Source of the DNA: Eopsaltria australis
Lineage: Eukaryota > Chordata > Aves > Passeriformes > Petroicidae
DNA length: 64,000 nt
Assembly: GCA_034509425.1 (NCBI GenBank)
Contig: JAVTVJ010001336.1
Location: 248,001 to 312,000, forward strand
Direction: 5' to 3'
Shown here: in pieces, positions 36,028 through 46,800 of the stretch
Numbering within the stretch: position 1 is the first letter of the stretch
How the letters are laid out: each line of letters begins with the position of its first letter
Program-made: the position numbers and the translations under genes
The notes under the pieces: model-generated
Database searches by the model: none
The model's input: the letters and a program-made list of their open reading frames with translations, nothing else
Told to the model about the DNA's origin: nothing

Positions 36028-36475
36028 AAAGGACACTGAGGTGCTGGAGCGTGTTCAGGGAAGGGAACGGAGCTGGGGAAGGCTCTGGAGCCCCAGGAGT
36101 GGCTGAGGGAGCTGGGAAAGGGGCTCAGCCTGGAGCAAAGGAGGCTCAGGGGGGACCTTGTGGCTCTGCACAACTCCCTGACAGGAGGGGGCAGCCGGGG
36201 GGGGTGGGGCTCTGCTCCCAGGGAACAGGGACAGGAGGAGAGGGAACGGCCTCAGGCTGTGTTAGGGGAGGCTTGGTCGGATATTAGGAAGAATTTATTC
36301 ACAAAAAGGGCGACTGGACATTGGGATGGGATGCCCAGGGACGCTGTGGAGTCACCGCCCCTGGAGGTGTTCTAGCAACGACCGGACGCGTCACTCAGTG
36401 CCAGGGCCTCGCTGACACGGCGCTGTACGGTCACAGGCCGGACTCGATGACCGCACAGACCTCTCCCCCCGCAAT
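36028..36475 (+). mobile_element. CR1 LINE abutting the RAD23B CpG island
   Basis: Sense-strand CR1 of the same subfamily as 2325-2957, with long near-identical stretches such as 'gaggtgctggagcgtgt' and 'ccttgtggctctgcacaact'. It starts abruptly about 92 bp after the previous CR1. Its 3' end still follows the CR1 pattern ('aggccggactcgatgaccgc', 'acagacctctcccc') but is unusually rich in CpG compared with the other copies. Its last bases run straight into the gene's promoter region. Long frames that start inside it and continue into RAD23B exon 1 are not real N-terminal extensions. Confidence 0.88.
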
Positions 36476-36503
36476 CGATCCTTTCTTTCTCTCGCTCTAT
36501 ATC

Positions 36504-36515
36504 TATATATTTGTA
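36504..36515 (+). promoter_or_regulatory. TATA-like AT patch
   Basis: TATATATTTGTA occurs between the CR1 end and the GC-rich promoter core, about 220 bp before the start codon. A CpG-island housekeeping promoter normally does not need a TATA box, so this may be only leftover CR1-tail sequence. Confidence 0.25.
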
Positions 36516-36571
36516 TTTCAGTGTCTCTGCCCGCGCCCCTCCTCCCGCTCTCCCCGCCCTCAGGCGCGCCC

Positions 36572-36581
36572 GCGCCTGCGC
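36572..36581 (+). promoter_or_regulatory. NRF1-like site 1
   Basis: GCGCCTGCGC is one base away from the NRF1 palindrome GCGCATGCGC. It lies about 155 bp upstream of the RAD23B start codon, in the CpG island. Confidence 0.5.
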
Positions 36582-36601
36582 CGTGAGGGGCACGTCAGGC
36601 G

Positions 36602-36611
36602 GCGCATGCGC
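36602..36611 (+). promoter_or_regulatory. NRF1 site 2, perfect palindrome
   Basis: GCGCATGCGC is the exact NRF1 core, about 125 bp upstream of the ATG. NRF1 commonly drives housekeeping, CpG-island genes, which suits a broadly expressed repair and proteasome-shuttle factor. Confidence 0.7.
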
Positions 36612-36734
36612 GTCCCCCCTCCCGCCGAGCCCGGCACCGCCTCCCTCCTCCTCCTCCCTTTCCCGGCCTCTTCCCCGCCACCTCTTCCCGGGGAAGGGAC
36701 GAGGGCGGCCGGAGCGCGGCACGCACCCGCCGCC

Positions 36735-36800
36735 ATGCAGATTACGCTGAAGACGCTGCAGCAGCAAACCTTCCGCATCGACATCGACCCGGAGGAGACG
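36735..36800 (+). CDS. RAD23B: RAD23B exon 1 coding part (UBL start)
   Basis: This encodes residues 1-22 of RAD23B (MQITLKTLQQQTFRIDIDPE plus ET), the first two strands of the N-terminal ubiquitin-like domain. RAD23B stabilises XPC during recognition of helix-distorting DNA damage. It also carries ubiquitinated proteins to the 26S proteasome, with the UBL docking on the proteasome. The start is set by a strong Kozak context and by matching the known vertebrate N-terminus, which begins MQ[V/I]TLKTLQQQTF. The exon ends at phase 0 and is followed by a GTGCGG donor. An open frame continues upstream to 36321 in CR1 sequence, but it is not part of the protein. Differences from the human sequence I recall are I3 for V and R14 for K. 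Confidence 0.96.
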
Positions 36801-36829
36801 GTGCGGCCATTCCCGGGCTCTCTTCCCAA

Positions 36830-36849
36830 CCCCCCCCCCCTCCCCCCCC
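36830..36849 (+). repeat. Cytosine run in early intron 1
   Basis: An 11-base C-run and an 8-base C-run separated by one T, starting 30 bases inside the intron. The minus strand is therefore G-rich. This is a possible G-quadruplex or i-motif and a likely region of assembly or sequencing length error. Confidence 0.8.
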
Positions 36850-37180
36850 GCGCCACCCCCGGGACGCGGCCGTGGAGAGGGATGCGGGGATCTGTGACCT
36901 CGCCCCCCGGGAAAGGGAGGGACACATCCCTCCGGTGGAGGTGGCTGGAGCTTCAGTGAGGGGTTGGGGCCGCGGGAGTGATGCGATGTCCGGCCGGGGC
37001 GATTTTGGGAGATTCAGGGCCGGGGGGAGGGGGTGCTGAGCTCGGCCGGGGCTGATGAGGGACCCCTTTTCCGTGGGATGCTGGTGGGTAAGAGTGACTT
37101 CCCATCGCCGAAGGAAAGGGTCTGCCGTGGCCAAACCTCTGGCGGAAGGACTTTTCCCCTCTTGTTTTTGAGGAGAACGC

Positions 37181-37304
37181 CCCGGAGGTGGGAGGGGGAA
37201 CAGCTCGGGAGATGGAAAGGAGGAATAGCTTTGAGGTGGAAGGGAAATAGCCCAGGAGGTGGAAAGGAGAAGGTAGCCCGGGAGGTAGGAGGGGGAATAA
37301 ATAG
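37181..37304 (+). repeat. Imperfect minisatellite, five units
   Basis: Five tandem units of 22-28 bp (37181-37203, 37204-37228, 37229-37250, 37251-37276, 37277-37304). Each begins with a C-rich triplet followed by 'ggaggtgg' or a close variant. The middle is purine-rich 'aaagga' or 'aggggg', and the later units end in 'aatag' or 'ggtag'. It lies about 380 bp inside intron 1, still within the GC-rich zone. The units are diverged, so the array is old or under little homogenisation. Confidence 0.75.
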
Positions 37305-40300
37305 CTCACGAAGTCCTGGGGGGGAGAGGAGCGCTATAGGAAGCGAAAGTTTTTCCTTTCGGGCAGCAGGGTGCCGTGGGTGAGCAGTCAGTGGGGCGGC
37401 GCGGATCGCTGCTGGTTTATAATGGAAGCACTGGGAGAGGGGATATTGCGAAAGCATCTCTGTCCCCGGCGGGGATGGGGTGCAACAGGAGGAGAACGTG
37501 GTGGTCCTTCCCATTCTTCCATGGATTCCCGCCGGAGGGGAAGCGCTGGGAGAGTTGTGGGGCTTTTCTGCTGGGGCAGGAGGGGGTGTTTGCAGGTGTT
37601 TGCTGCTGGGTACATCGCTGTGTACCCGGGCAAGTGTGTGCTGTGGAGGTGGCAGAGTGCGGGCAGGGTTTATTGCTTGGCCTCACGGGGCGAGCTGCAG
37701 TGATTAATCAGTCTACACTTGGGAGGGCAGGGAGTGCGGGAGAGACTCTGCTGACCTCACTGGAGTCGGTGTTGGGGTGTGTAGTGGGGTTCGCAGCAGC
37801 CTTGTTCTCCCTCCCTGGTGCCTTTGTACGTGTCTGATGATGCTGTGAGTGAGGAGGAGATGTGTTTTGCTTCCAGGTGGATGTTTTCTTCTGGCACACG
37901 GGAGTCTGCTGGAAAATCCTCGGGGGAATGCGGTGTTGTGAGATGGGAGGAAGGGCCTTAAGTGAGTTGGCAGGGTTGGAAGGTGCCTTGTCACTTTCCT
38001 GAGCAGGGATGGTCGCTTTGGTAGCCAAGTCCAGACACACTTGTGGCCTTGGTTTGAAAGCTCTGGGGAGGCTGGCATTGTGACAGGTGGGCAGTGAAGC
38101 TCTAGAAACTATGGAACATTGTATCTGCTTTTATAAAGTCTGTTGGTTTGCCCTCTTCCGTCTTAAGAAAAATAAAGGATGACAGTTAAAAGTTGGACTC
38201 AGAGCTCATTTGGGTTACCATTGTGACTGAGGGATGTGGCAAATACCTAGGAGAAGCATGGGTCAGGAGCCTTCAAATATTGAAAAGTCTTTGCTGTTAC
38301 TGAGAAAACTCTTTTCCTTTTGTCTTGCTCTCTGCATTCAGTAAGGTCCTGGGAAGTAAATTCAAGGAGAGTACTGAAGGAATGTTGCCAGTCAAAGCCC
38401 TCACCAGTTTATGAGACAGCAGAATGCAATGACTACAACTTGGATTGTGGGGAATGAGACTGCACCACTGCACCCTCTGTTTATAAATGTAGCTGCTACA
38501 GTACCTCAAAATAAAAATGCTACTTATGATCATAACTTCAGATTTTGGTCAGGAATGGGTGGTAAGACAGAGGAGATCTAGGGAGAATTTGAGAAGAACT
38601 TTGTTTTAAAAAGAGCAGGGTAAAAACTTGGTCTTGTTATTTGCTGTAGAGGTGAAAAATATGTGTAAATTTCCTTGGCACACTTTTTTAGAAAATTACG
38701 AAGAAATTTCTCTTGGAATTGTTAAAAATCGTAGAACTTAGTAAAGAGAGGAACACTTTTGAGCCTTCAGTTACAAGCTGAGTCTTCTTCAAATGTGAAA
38801 ACACTTTGAAATATGCTCTGTTGAAGTGTCTCACAAGTAAGTGCTTGGAAGTTCTCAGTCAGATTTTTTGAAATACACAAATTTTAGCTAAGTGTGCATG
38901 TTTCTTAGATTAATTCTGTGACACCTTGAAACATATTTCATGGAGTTTGGGAAACATTACTTTTAGTCTTTGGACCATGTGTGTGTTTCTCAGATAGAGA
39001 TAGGCTTGTTTACTTGGATTTCTGCCCTATGCTGTGACAAGGCCAAAAATCATGTAGTTGTGACAGGCACAGAAAACCTGTTGCTCTGAAGTTGGGTTCT
39101 GATTCTGTAAAATTGCTTTTTTGTTTCTAGCAATTTCTCCCCTTAGTACCAAGTTAACCTGGAGAGACTTGATGCAAGATAGCATTCTGACAAGACTTAA
39201 TGCTTGTAACTGAGACCTGTCGTTGATAGGAATATTTAAACCAACCTCCAGTGAGAATTTGAAGCAACACACTTCCTAATAACTAATTAGCCTTGCTGAT
39301 TAGCTTTTTGCACAAGCAGCTGGTCTTTTTTTTCCCCGTTAGATCACACATTTGAATTTTAAACTTGCCTTCAGTAGTGTCACTCTAGTTTTGGTTTAGT
39401 TGTGTTTCAAAACATTGGCCAGTGGAGTATTTTGAGTGAGTAGAAACTACATTTGAAGCTATCTTGCTTGCCAGAACATTAGAAGACTGTCTAGATACTC
39501 TGACTGACTAAAGAAGATGAAAAGATTTAGCCTCAGGCCCTGTTATTGGGGACGGCCTGTTGTCAAATGGAGACATTTTTGCAAGCCCGACTGTTTTTCA
39601 TTTAGTTTTGTGATGCACCCATCAAGAGCCAAACGGGTGGATTTATCCGTTGTGGTCGTTTTGGTGTTCTGAGTGGGGCCACTCAGGGCTTGAGCATTCC
39701 GACTTAGCCAGGGTAAATGAAAGCATGTATCCATCTGCACAAACTGCTGCTTCTTTTTGTTGGCTGTCTGTGAGAAAGTAAATACGTTAAACATTGTGTT
39801 CGGAGCAAATAATAAGCACTGTCTGACACTGATGCAGACCTGTGTAGCCACATCTCTTGTCTGAGGTGACAGTGCTGACACTGTAGGCTTCTAAAATGTA
39901 GCATTTCTGTTGTAGTAACCACTATGTAGACACGAAGCAGCGTTTTAAAAATCTTCAATGAACATTCTTAACTTTGAAAGTGAAACACCAGGCAAAAGTA
40001 AGTCCGTCCTGTGGTTGTTTTCAGCTCCCCTTGTGCTGTTAACCTAAAAACTTGCTTGTCAAAGTGCAGAGAAGTGCAAGGAATATTCAGGATGTCAGCA
40101 GTCTTTTGGCCACAGTCTCTGTGTCACATAATATGGGCTTTCACATTTCACTGTTTCACCACAGCACTTGAACACCCAGGAAAAGCCAGCTTGTTTAACA
40201 CTGTGTCAGCAGAACACTTAGTTGTGGAAGCTTGAGCTTCTGCTATGTTCTGGTGTGTCCTTAGTATGTGTATATTACTAAATGTGTTTATGGAGATTTT

Positions 40301-43300
40301 TGGATCCTAATGTTACTGTGTCAGAAGAATTAACTTCATAACAGTTCTGCAAGAATCAGAAACTGTAGCTGAGTGAAATGGTGAAAGCTGACTCCAGGGC
40401 TTGTAACTTGTGAATGAGCATGAATATACTCTTGACAACCTCCTTCCTACATGTGTTTCAGTACAAGTTAATATCCTACAACAGTTGTGAGTAAGAGGTT
40501 TGTTTCTGTGTTTCCCTGGGAGTTTATCATTTTAGGGTTTAGAGGAAAATTGCTCAGTTCAAAATCCAGAAGTACCCTTCTAGGTTAAAGATGTTTTTCT
40601 AATACAGTCTTGTTATTTTTCTCTAATGGCTCTTTGGGTTTTACAGGACGTATCTTTCTTGTCTTCTGGAGGATTGTTTTGTTGTTCTTACCCCTCGTTA
40701 GGATTTTATTAATTGAATGTGTATGTGCTTGCACAGGCAGAGGAGGTGTGAATGTACTTGCTGCTTGTGGTTTGATACATGACTCTGCAAAATTGTAACT
40801 TCAAAGAGCACTAGAATAAGAGTAGCTGCATTTTTTTTTTCATTGTTTTCCTGCTTTCTTCGCAGATGTAGCAGTTTGGAGTTATGGTCTGTTACAATTC
40901 ATGTCTGTGTAATTAACTATCAGGGGGCTTTTTACTTTTCTTTGGTGGATAGTCCTTTTCTGTTTCCTGGTTAAAGATTTTCAAGCAAGGAAGTTGTTCT
41001 GATTCTTGAAGAAGGCTAAGTATTCACATGTTCAGGAATATTTTCCTGAAATTCTAGTGAGTGTTTTAATATAATTTCCAAAGAACTTGGGGCAGAATGA
41101 CATTTTTTTAAATTTAATAAAGGAAAGGATAAGATAGCATAATTTACTTAATACAGCTAAATTATTTTATTCATACTGGAATGTTTTTACATATTACCTA
41201 TTTTTCAAATGCTGTGGCTCTGCCCATAATTTTTCAGCTATTTTATTGAGAATGTTCTTACCCAGCTTAGTTGTCAGCAAGTTAACTTTGTACTTTTAAT
41301 AATTTGGCAGTATTATGTGCTGTGTTTCTCAAAACCTAAACTTTCTTGGGCCACTATTCCCAAGGTGGCCAGCACCATGAGAAGTTAAATGTAGAGATTG
41401 TACACACATAAGGATAGTTCTGTACATATATTTAAAGTCTATTTTGCAGGTGTGATTGGAAAGTAAGAGCATCTGTCCTTGATATGGGTAACAGCAGGCT
41501 GGAATGTGTTCCCCTTGAAAGTTGGTGAAAGGGGAGAGTACATTTTAATTAAAAAGAATTAATATGAGCAGATGATACTGCTACTGTCTGGAGTACCATT
41601 GCTGCCCTTGTGCATAAATGTCTGTGTTTACTGATAAACTTTTCCAAAATATTCTCTTTGAATTCCTGAAACACAGGAAAGGAAATCTGTAGGTGTGAGA
41701 TAGGGTGTTATAAACTTACAATGCTAAAGGGTATGGCTGGCAGTGTTTTCCCCCACCAAGGGTTGTGCCTTTGGTCACGCTTCCCGTGGGTGGAGTGGAC
41801 TCAGTGAAACAAATTTCTGTTTTACAGGACATAGTGATGTGCAGCATGTCTTACCTAGAGCCTGTGAGGATGGCTGTCCTCTGCGTGCTGCCCTGCAGGG
41901 AGCACCAAAGGAACAGAAAAGGAGAGGGAAGGGCTTGCCATGGCTGTGAGTACGCAGAGAGTTGTCTGCACACTGACTCTGGTTCTCCCTCTCCTTGTAT
42001 TTCCCTGTGTTCTTGTGTCAGAGGCACGCCTCCAACTGGTTGGTCAACATGCAGTGTTGGAAATGGGTTTTTTAAGTGTCTTGTTAGAATTAGTCTAAAT
42101 GGCTTGTCAATTTTCTTCATACTCAAACAACCATGTCACTTTTATAAAAGTCAGTTTGTGGGGAATATGCCTGTTGTAAAAATTGCCTGCCTAAAGCTAC
42201 AGGAAGGTTTTTTGGGCTAATCAACAAGACCGTGCTAGCGTGACCACTCAGTGTAAGCTTTCTTCCTAAAACAAGCCTTTGTGGCTTCAGAGGCAGGACT
42301 GTCCATCTTACTACTTTTCTTCAAGCTGCAGATAGCTGAAAACTCTGCTTTAGGTTGAAATTTGTGTTTCCGTGTTAGTACGAAGCTGCATGAATGCAGG
42401 TCTTTAAGTCACCTTTTGCATCAGAAAATTGGCCCCAGTTTCTGCTCTTTCAATCAGGGCTTAGATCAATTTTGAAATGCAAGGCAGAAGTGGTGGAGGC
42501 CTGGAGGCCAGCTTTGACATCAGAAATTATTTCTGTTGATCTCTGGTTGGTGCAAAACAACAACTACTAGACTTAAAAATTTTCACTTGTGTGTAGATGA
42601 GCTCAATTTTGTAGTGGAAATTAGAAAGGTAGAGGTAATTGCATAGAAAGTAAATGTCAGGGCTAAATTTGGGTTTTTACCTTGCCAATTCCAGACTATT
42701 TTTCTTCAGAGAATGCTACTTCTTTCCTTGTATGCAAACTTCAGCACTGTAAGTACAGCAAGTAAATACAGGAGCTTACAAAGGCTTTATCCTGTCTGTT
42801 TTTAAATGATAGAGTAATTCTAGATGCCTTGTTTGAGTACAACTGGGTTTTTTTTCCAGGCCCTTACTAAGCTTGTAAACCTGACTGGATTCACAAGGCT
42901 CTTCCTCCTGTGGTTCTTCCCAATTACTGTATCTGTTATGCCTTTGAGGCCTGAAGTAGGGCAGTGATCTGTTCATGTAACCACCGTGATTGCCTTCTGA
43001 CTAAATACAGATGTCCTGTTTAGAAAGACAATATGAGAGAACACTGCAAATGGAGCTTTGTGCCAGAAAGACCTGCTTTTATAGTTTGTGGAAAGAAGTA
43101 GCTGGAACCAAATGCCTTCTTACCAGTAAAAGTACTGTAAAGCATTGGCTGACGAGCTCAGTAGTTTCTTATCCTCTGGGTGTTTTCGGTAGTAGGCACA
43201 GTATTTGTCATTAATCAGTTGCTGATCATGGAGTTTGATTAAGGGTAGTAAAACCTGTTGCACTGGTCAGTTTGTTGCTTCATTAGCAGGTTTATTGTCT

Positions 43301-46300
43301 GACATAGCTGCATTGTCCTCTCCTGACTTTGAGTAGTGTCTATATAGGAGTGTAACATGTGGTAAATACTTTTACAAGGGCAGTGGGAGGAGACAACTCA
43401 GGAATATTAATCCTAAATTCTAAACAAGTTTTCAGACTATGATTCCCTTCCTCAGGGAGGAGAAAAAGAGCAAAGCCCTTTGGAGTAATAGCTTGTGTCC
43501 TTGTCTGATTATGATTTTTCCCAAAGTCTGGGTGAAACCTGTTAGCCTACTACAGAAAAAGATAAAGAGTGGTAGAGAATTGTAAGGTAGATTAAAAGAA
43601 AAAAAACCTCCGTGCAGCATTCCTTCTCAAAGAGAAGCAGTTCAGCGGTAGGTAGGTCTTTCAGAGCTGGTCTTGGGATCCATCTCTTCATAGTCTTTTA
43701 ATTCATTTGATAAGAATTTAAGTAGATCAAATCAATAGAAGCATGATGGGATTGACAAACAAAAAATTTAACATTAGTACCTGGCTGCCTAATTGAGGAT
43801 CAGACTTTGGTAAATGGCTCTCAAATGAGCAGCGAGGATTAACTGGAGTCAGGTTCATTAAAAGGTGAAGCCCTCAAGATCATAGATCCTGAAACATCCA
43901 GGGAGAGTAGTGATGCTGTTCTGCTTTGATTATGCTGGCCAGCTGTTCCCAAGGGGAATGGATTTCCACCTTGGGAAAGAGGTGCCTGGAGCCTGTGGAA
44001 AACTGTGACTAGCATGAAAGGAAATTGAAGAGACCTGCTTAGCTTAGTTCACAGTTTTGGTGAAGTTGTGTAAATGTTTTACACTGGCAAGCACCAAGGG
44101 ATGTGAAGAGGCAACTCATGCTTGAATCGTAACATCAGCATAAGAGCAAATCAGTGTTAATAGTCTGTGAATTAACTTGGGCTGGAAACTAGGAAAATAC
44201 TTCCAATGTCAGAGTAAACTTTGTAGCAGCCTCATGGTAAGAATAGCAAACAGCCTTGTCTTTAGGTGGGTCAGATTCTTGATGAAGATTGTGGTGTGGA
44301 AGATGGGGTTGTGGCTTGATGTCAGATGAGATCCTTTCCCGTTTTGTATTCGGTTTCTCCCAACATCTCAAGAAATTCAGCAATTTGTCTTGCCTATGTA
44401 GTTATACATTAAAACTGATGAAAGTACACTGTTCACTTTTTCATTAGGATTTATGCAGTGAGTCTCTGAATAAACTGATGATTTTTGCCTCTTCTGTGTT
44501 AGCATTTATATGAGGTAGGAGAAATGAAAATTGGTGTGTGAGAGGGAAGGTGGGGGGAGAGTGTTTGATCAATGAGATCTGCTTGCCTGGGTGGAACCCA
44601 GCATGCCCTACTTGCTTAACTGGCAAAAAGTGACTGCAAGGAATAACTGAGAAACTCAGCACGGGTCATGTCATGAAACCCATTTTTAGGATGCCTGTCT
44701 GGGATGCAGTTGATGACTGGTGTTTCTTTGGAAGACCTCAGTTTTTCAGTTAGGAGTCAATCAGCTGTAGCTCTTTATTAAACAGATTGCATGGCAAATA
44801 TTCTTGAGGACACTGTGTTCAGTTTCTAAATAGTAGGGAGAGTTTCATGTCTAAATTCATAGGAGACAGAAGAAAATCATCTTGGCTTGTAAGTGTGCTG
44901 CTTCTGAATCTTTAGGTAAAGTGTTTGTAGATGAATTGATGCCCATTCTTAAAGGTATTGCTGTAAAGTACAGGCTCCGTTTATTGTGCTGCAAAATTTT
45001 ATAAGGGCAGAGGAAAAATGGGATTTAGTGAGGACCGAAATACATTTTGAACCCTAATCAGGTTGAATAAAGCTAGGAAGCCTGAAGGTTTGGTTTATAG
45101 ATCTGTATTTATGAGAAAAATACATCATAATCCGTGGATGATTTCTCAGTTTGACAGATCAATGTGCTGGGTGTGCTTCCCCAAAATTAATTTTCACTTA
45201 ATAACCAATGGTGGTGCAGAAGTCTAGGTTCTTAGCAACCTAATTTGCTAGAGGCAAAGTTTACGTTGTTGCTTTTTTTGAGCAGTTCATTGCACCAGCA
45301 GCTGGAAGATGCAGCTGTTTTCTGAAAAGCATTGAGAGGGCTTCTCCCTCTTTTTTTTTTTTTCTTTTTAATTCCTCCTTGAAAATGGAACACCTATGGT
45401 TTAAATCTAAATGAAGGTGTTTCAGGCTACTGTCTGACATACAGGTTGTTGCACTATCATGCATTTTCATCTCTTAGTAGAATTAATGGCACAGTTATTT
45501 CTCACTATGTCTTCAGTCACTCCAGTTAGAACTACAGGAGGAAATACTATGCCACTGGAATGTTACTGCTAAAATTGATATATCTGATCTTATCTATTCC
45601 TTTTTTGATTCTGAGAGTTAGTATTGTATCCTCTGCAAATGATGTGTTTTTGGCCTCCTAGGCCAGGCAGTGATGAAAGCCAGAACAGGCTTTTTTTTTT
45701 AGCCTAAAAGTTTCTTGAACTTCTGTCTCTAACAGGAGAATGATGAAATCTGCAGCTGATTGTGTTTTCTTGCAGATTCAAGCTCTAGTAGTTAAGAGTT
45801 GGTTTAAGTCCTTTTGTTTGCACCTTTGAATAGGTGTGATGAGATCAGTTCATTGTATTCATTTGAGATATGACAGATTCCCTTATCTAAATCACTGTTC
45901 TTTGTAAAGCAGTTGAGCAATGCTCTGAAATGTTTCGAATGTAATCTGGAAATTACTCGACTGAAAACAAAACTGTATTTTCAGTTTTAAAGGAGCAACT
46001 TGAATGACATGATACAATTTTTAATCTGAAATTCGGAGCCTGTGGTTACTGTCAGTCACCAAAACATACTGAGTATATTTGGATGACAAAAGCTCACAGT
46101 AGAGTGACTGTCCATTTAAATGAGAGACTTATGGAAATGATCTTCCCCTTTGTAAATGGCAGTGTCTCTGGGCATAGGTATCAAAATACTGTAAATTGGC
46201 TCAGTTATGTTAAACTTAAATTTGTTTTAGATTTTTGTAAGCTGTCAGCTGGAGAACTGAAGTAGTTTGTGTTCCAATTTAGGATATAATCTGTTGTTTG

Positions 46301-46549
46301 ACTGATTGATGTACGTGGCAAGAATACGGGCAGAGAATAAAGACCAGCATTGAAAACTGATAATGGCCTTTTCTCCTCAAGATTTCCAGTCTTTTCAAGA
46401 ATTAAGAAGTTAATAGTGGCCTCTGTATTGGCAAGCTTTAGCCAAAGATTGTCTCTGTTCTTTAGGAGCAAGCCTGTAGTTTGTTCTTATGTTCAGCACC
46501 ACCATGGTTCTGTAACCTCATGGTGTTATTTGCTTTGAAGATGTTGAGA

Positions 46550-46800
46550 GGGTGGAGTTCCTTTGCTATGGAGACAAGCTGAGAGAGGTTGTTCAGGCTG
46601 GAGAAGAGAAGGCTCAGGCTGGAGAAGAGAAGGCTCTGGAGAGACCTTGGAGAACCTTCCAGTGCCATATGGGGGCTTATAAGAAAGATGGGGACAGACT
46701 TTTTAGCAGGTCTGTTAAAAGTAGATGTAAGGAAGGGATTTTGTACAGTGAGGATGATGAAACACTGGAAGAGATTCGCAGAGAAGGTTTTTTTCTCATT
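46550..46800 (+). mobile_element. CR1 fragment in RAD23B intron 1
   Basis: A sense-strand CR1 piece. Landmarks are 'gttcaggctggagaagagaa', 'ggctctggagagaccttgga', 'gtagatgtaaggaagggatt', 'acagtgaggatgatgaaaca' and 'ctggaagagattcgcagaga'. It contains a perfect 21-bp tandem duplication at 46594-46635 covering the 'gctggagaagagaaggct' phrase. Both ends are truncated. Confidence 0.85.

Larger units (their letters stand above)
36540..37150 (+). promoter_or_regulatory. RAD23B: RAD23B CpG-island promoter
   Basis: A sharp rise in G+C and CpG begins at about 36540 and continues through exon 1 into intron 1, gradually fading toward about 37700. It contains two NRF1-type palindromic sites, a TGACGTG-type half CRE/ATF site (on the minus strand across 36589-36596) and many GC boxes. 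The start codon has a strong context ('gccgccatgc'). A broad transcription start region between about 36600 and 36730 is likely, but the exact start cannot be read from sequence. Confidence 0.82.

Noticed and set aside
36321..36734. In-frame upstream extension of RAD23B exon 1
   Set aside because: The upstream part is CR1 and promoter sequence. The known N-terminus and the Kozak context support the ATG at 36735.
36372..37134. Minus-strand frames of 120-130 codons across exon 1, suggesting a divergent gene
   Set aside because: CpG-island DNA has few AT-rich stop codons, so long frames arise on both strands. No splice or protein signal supports a gene.
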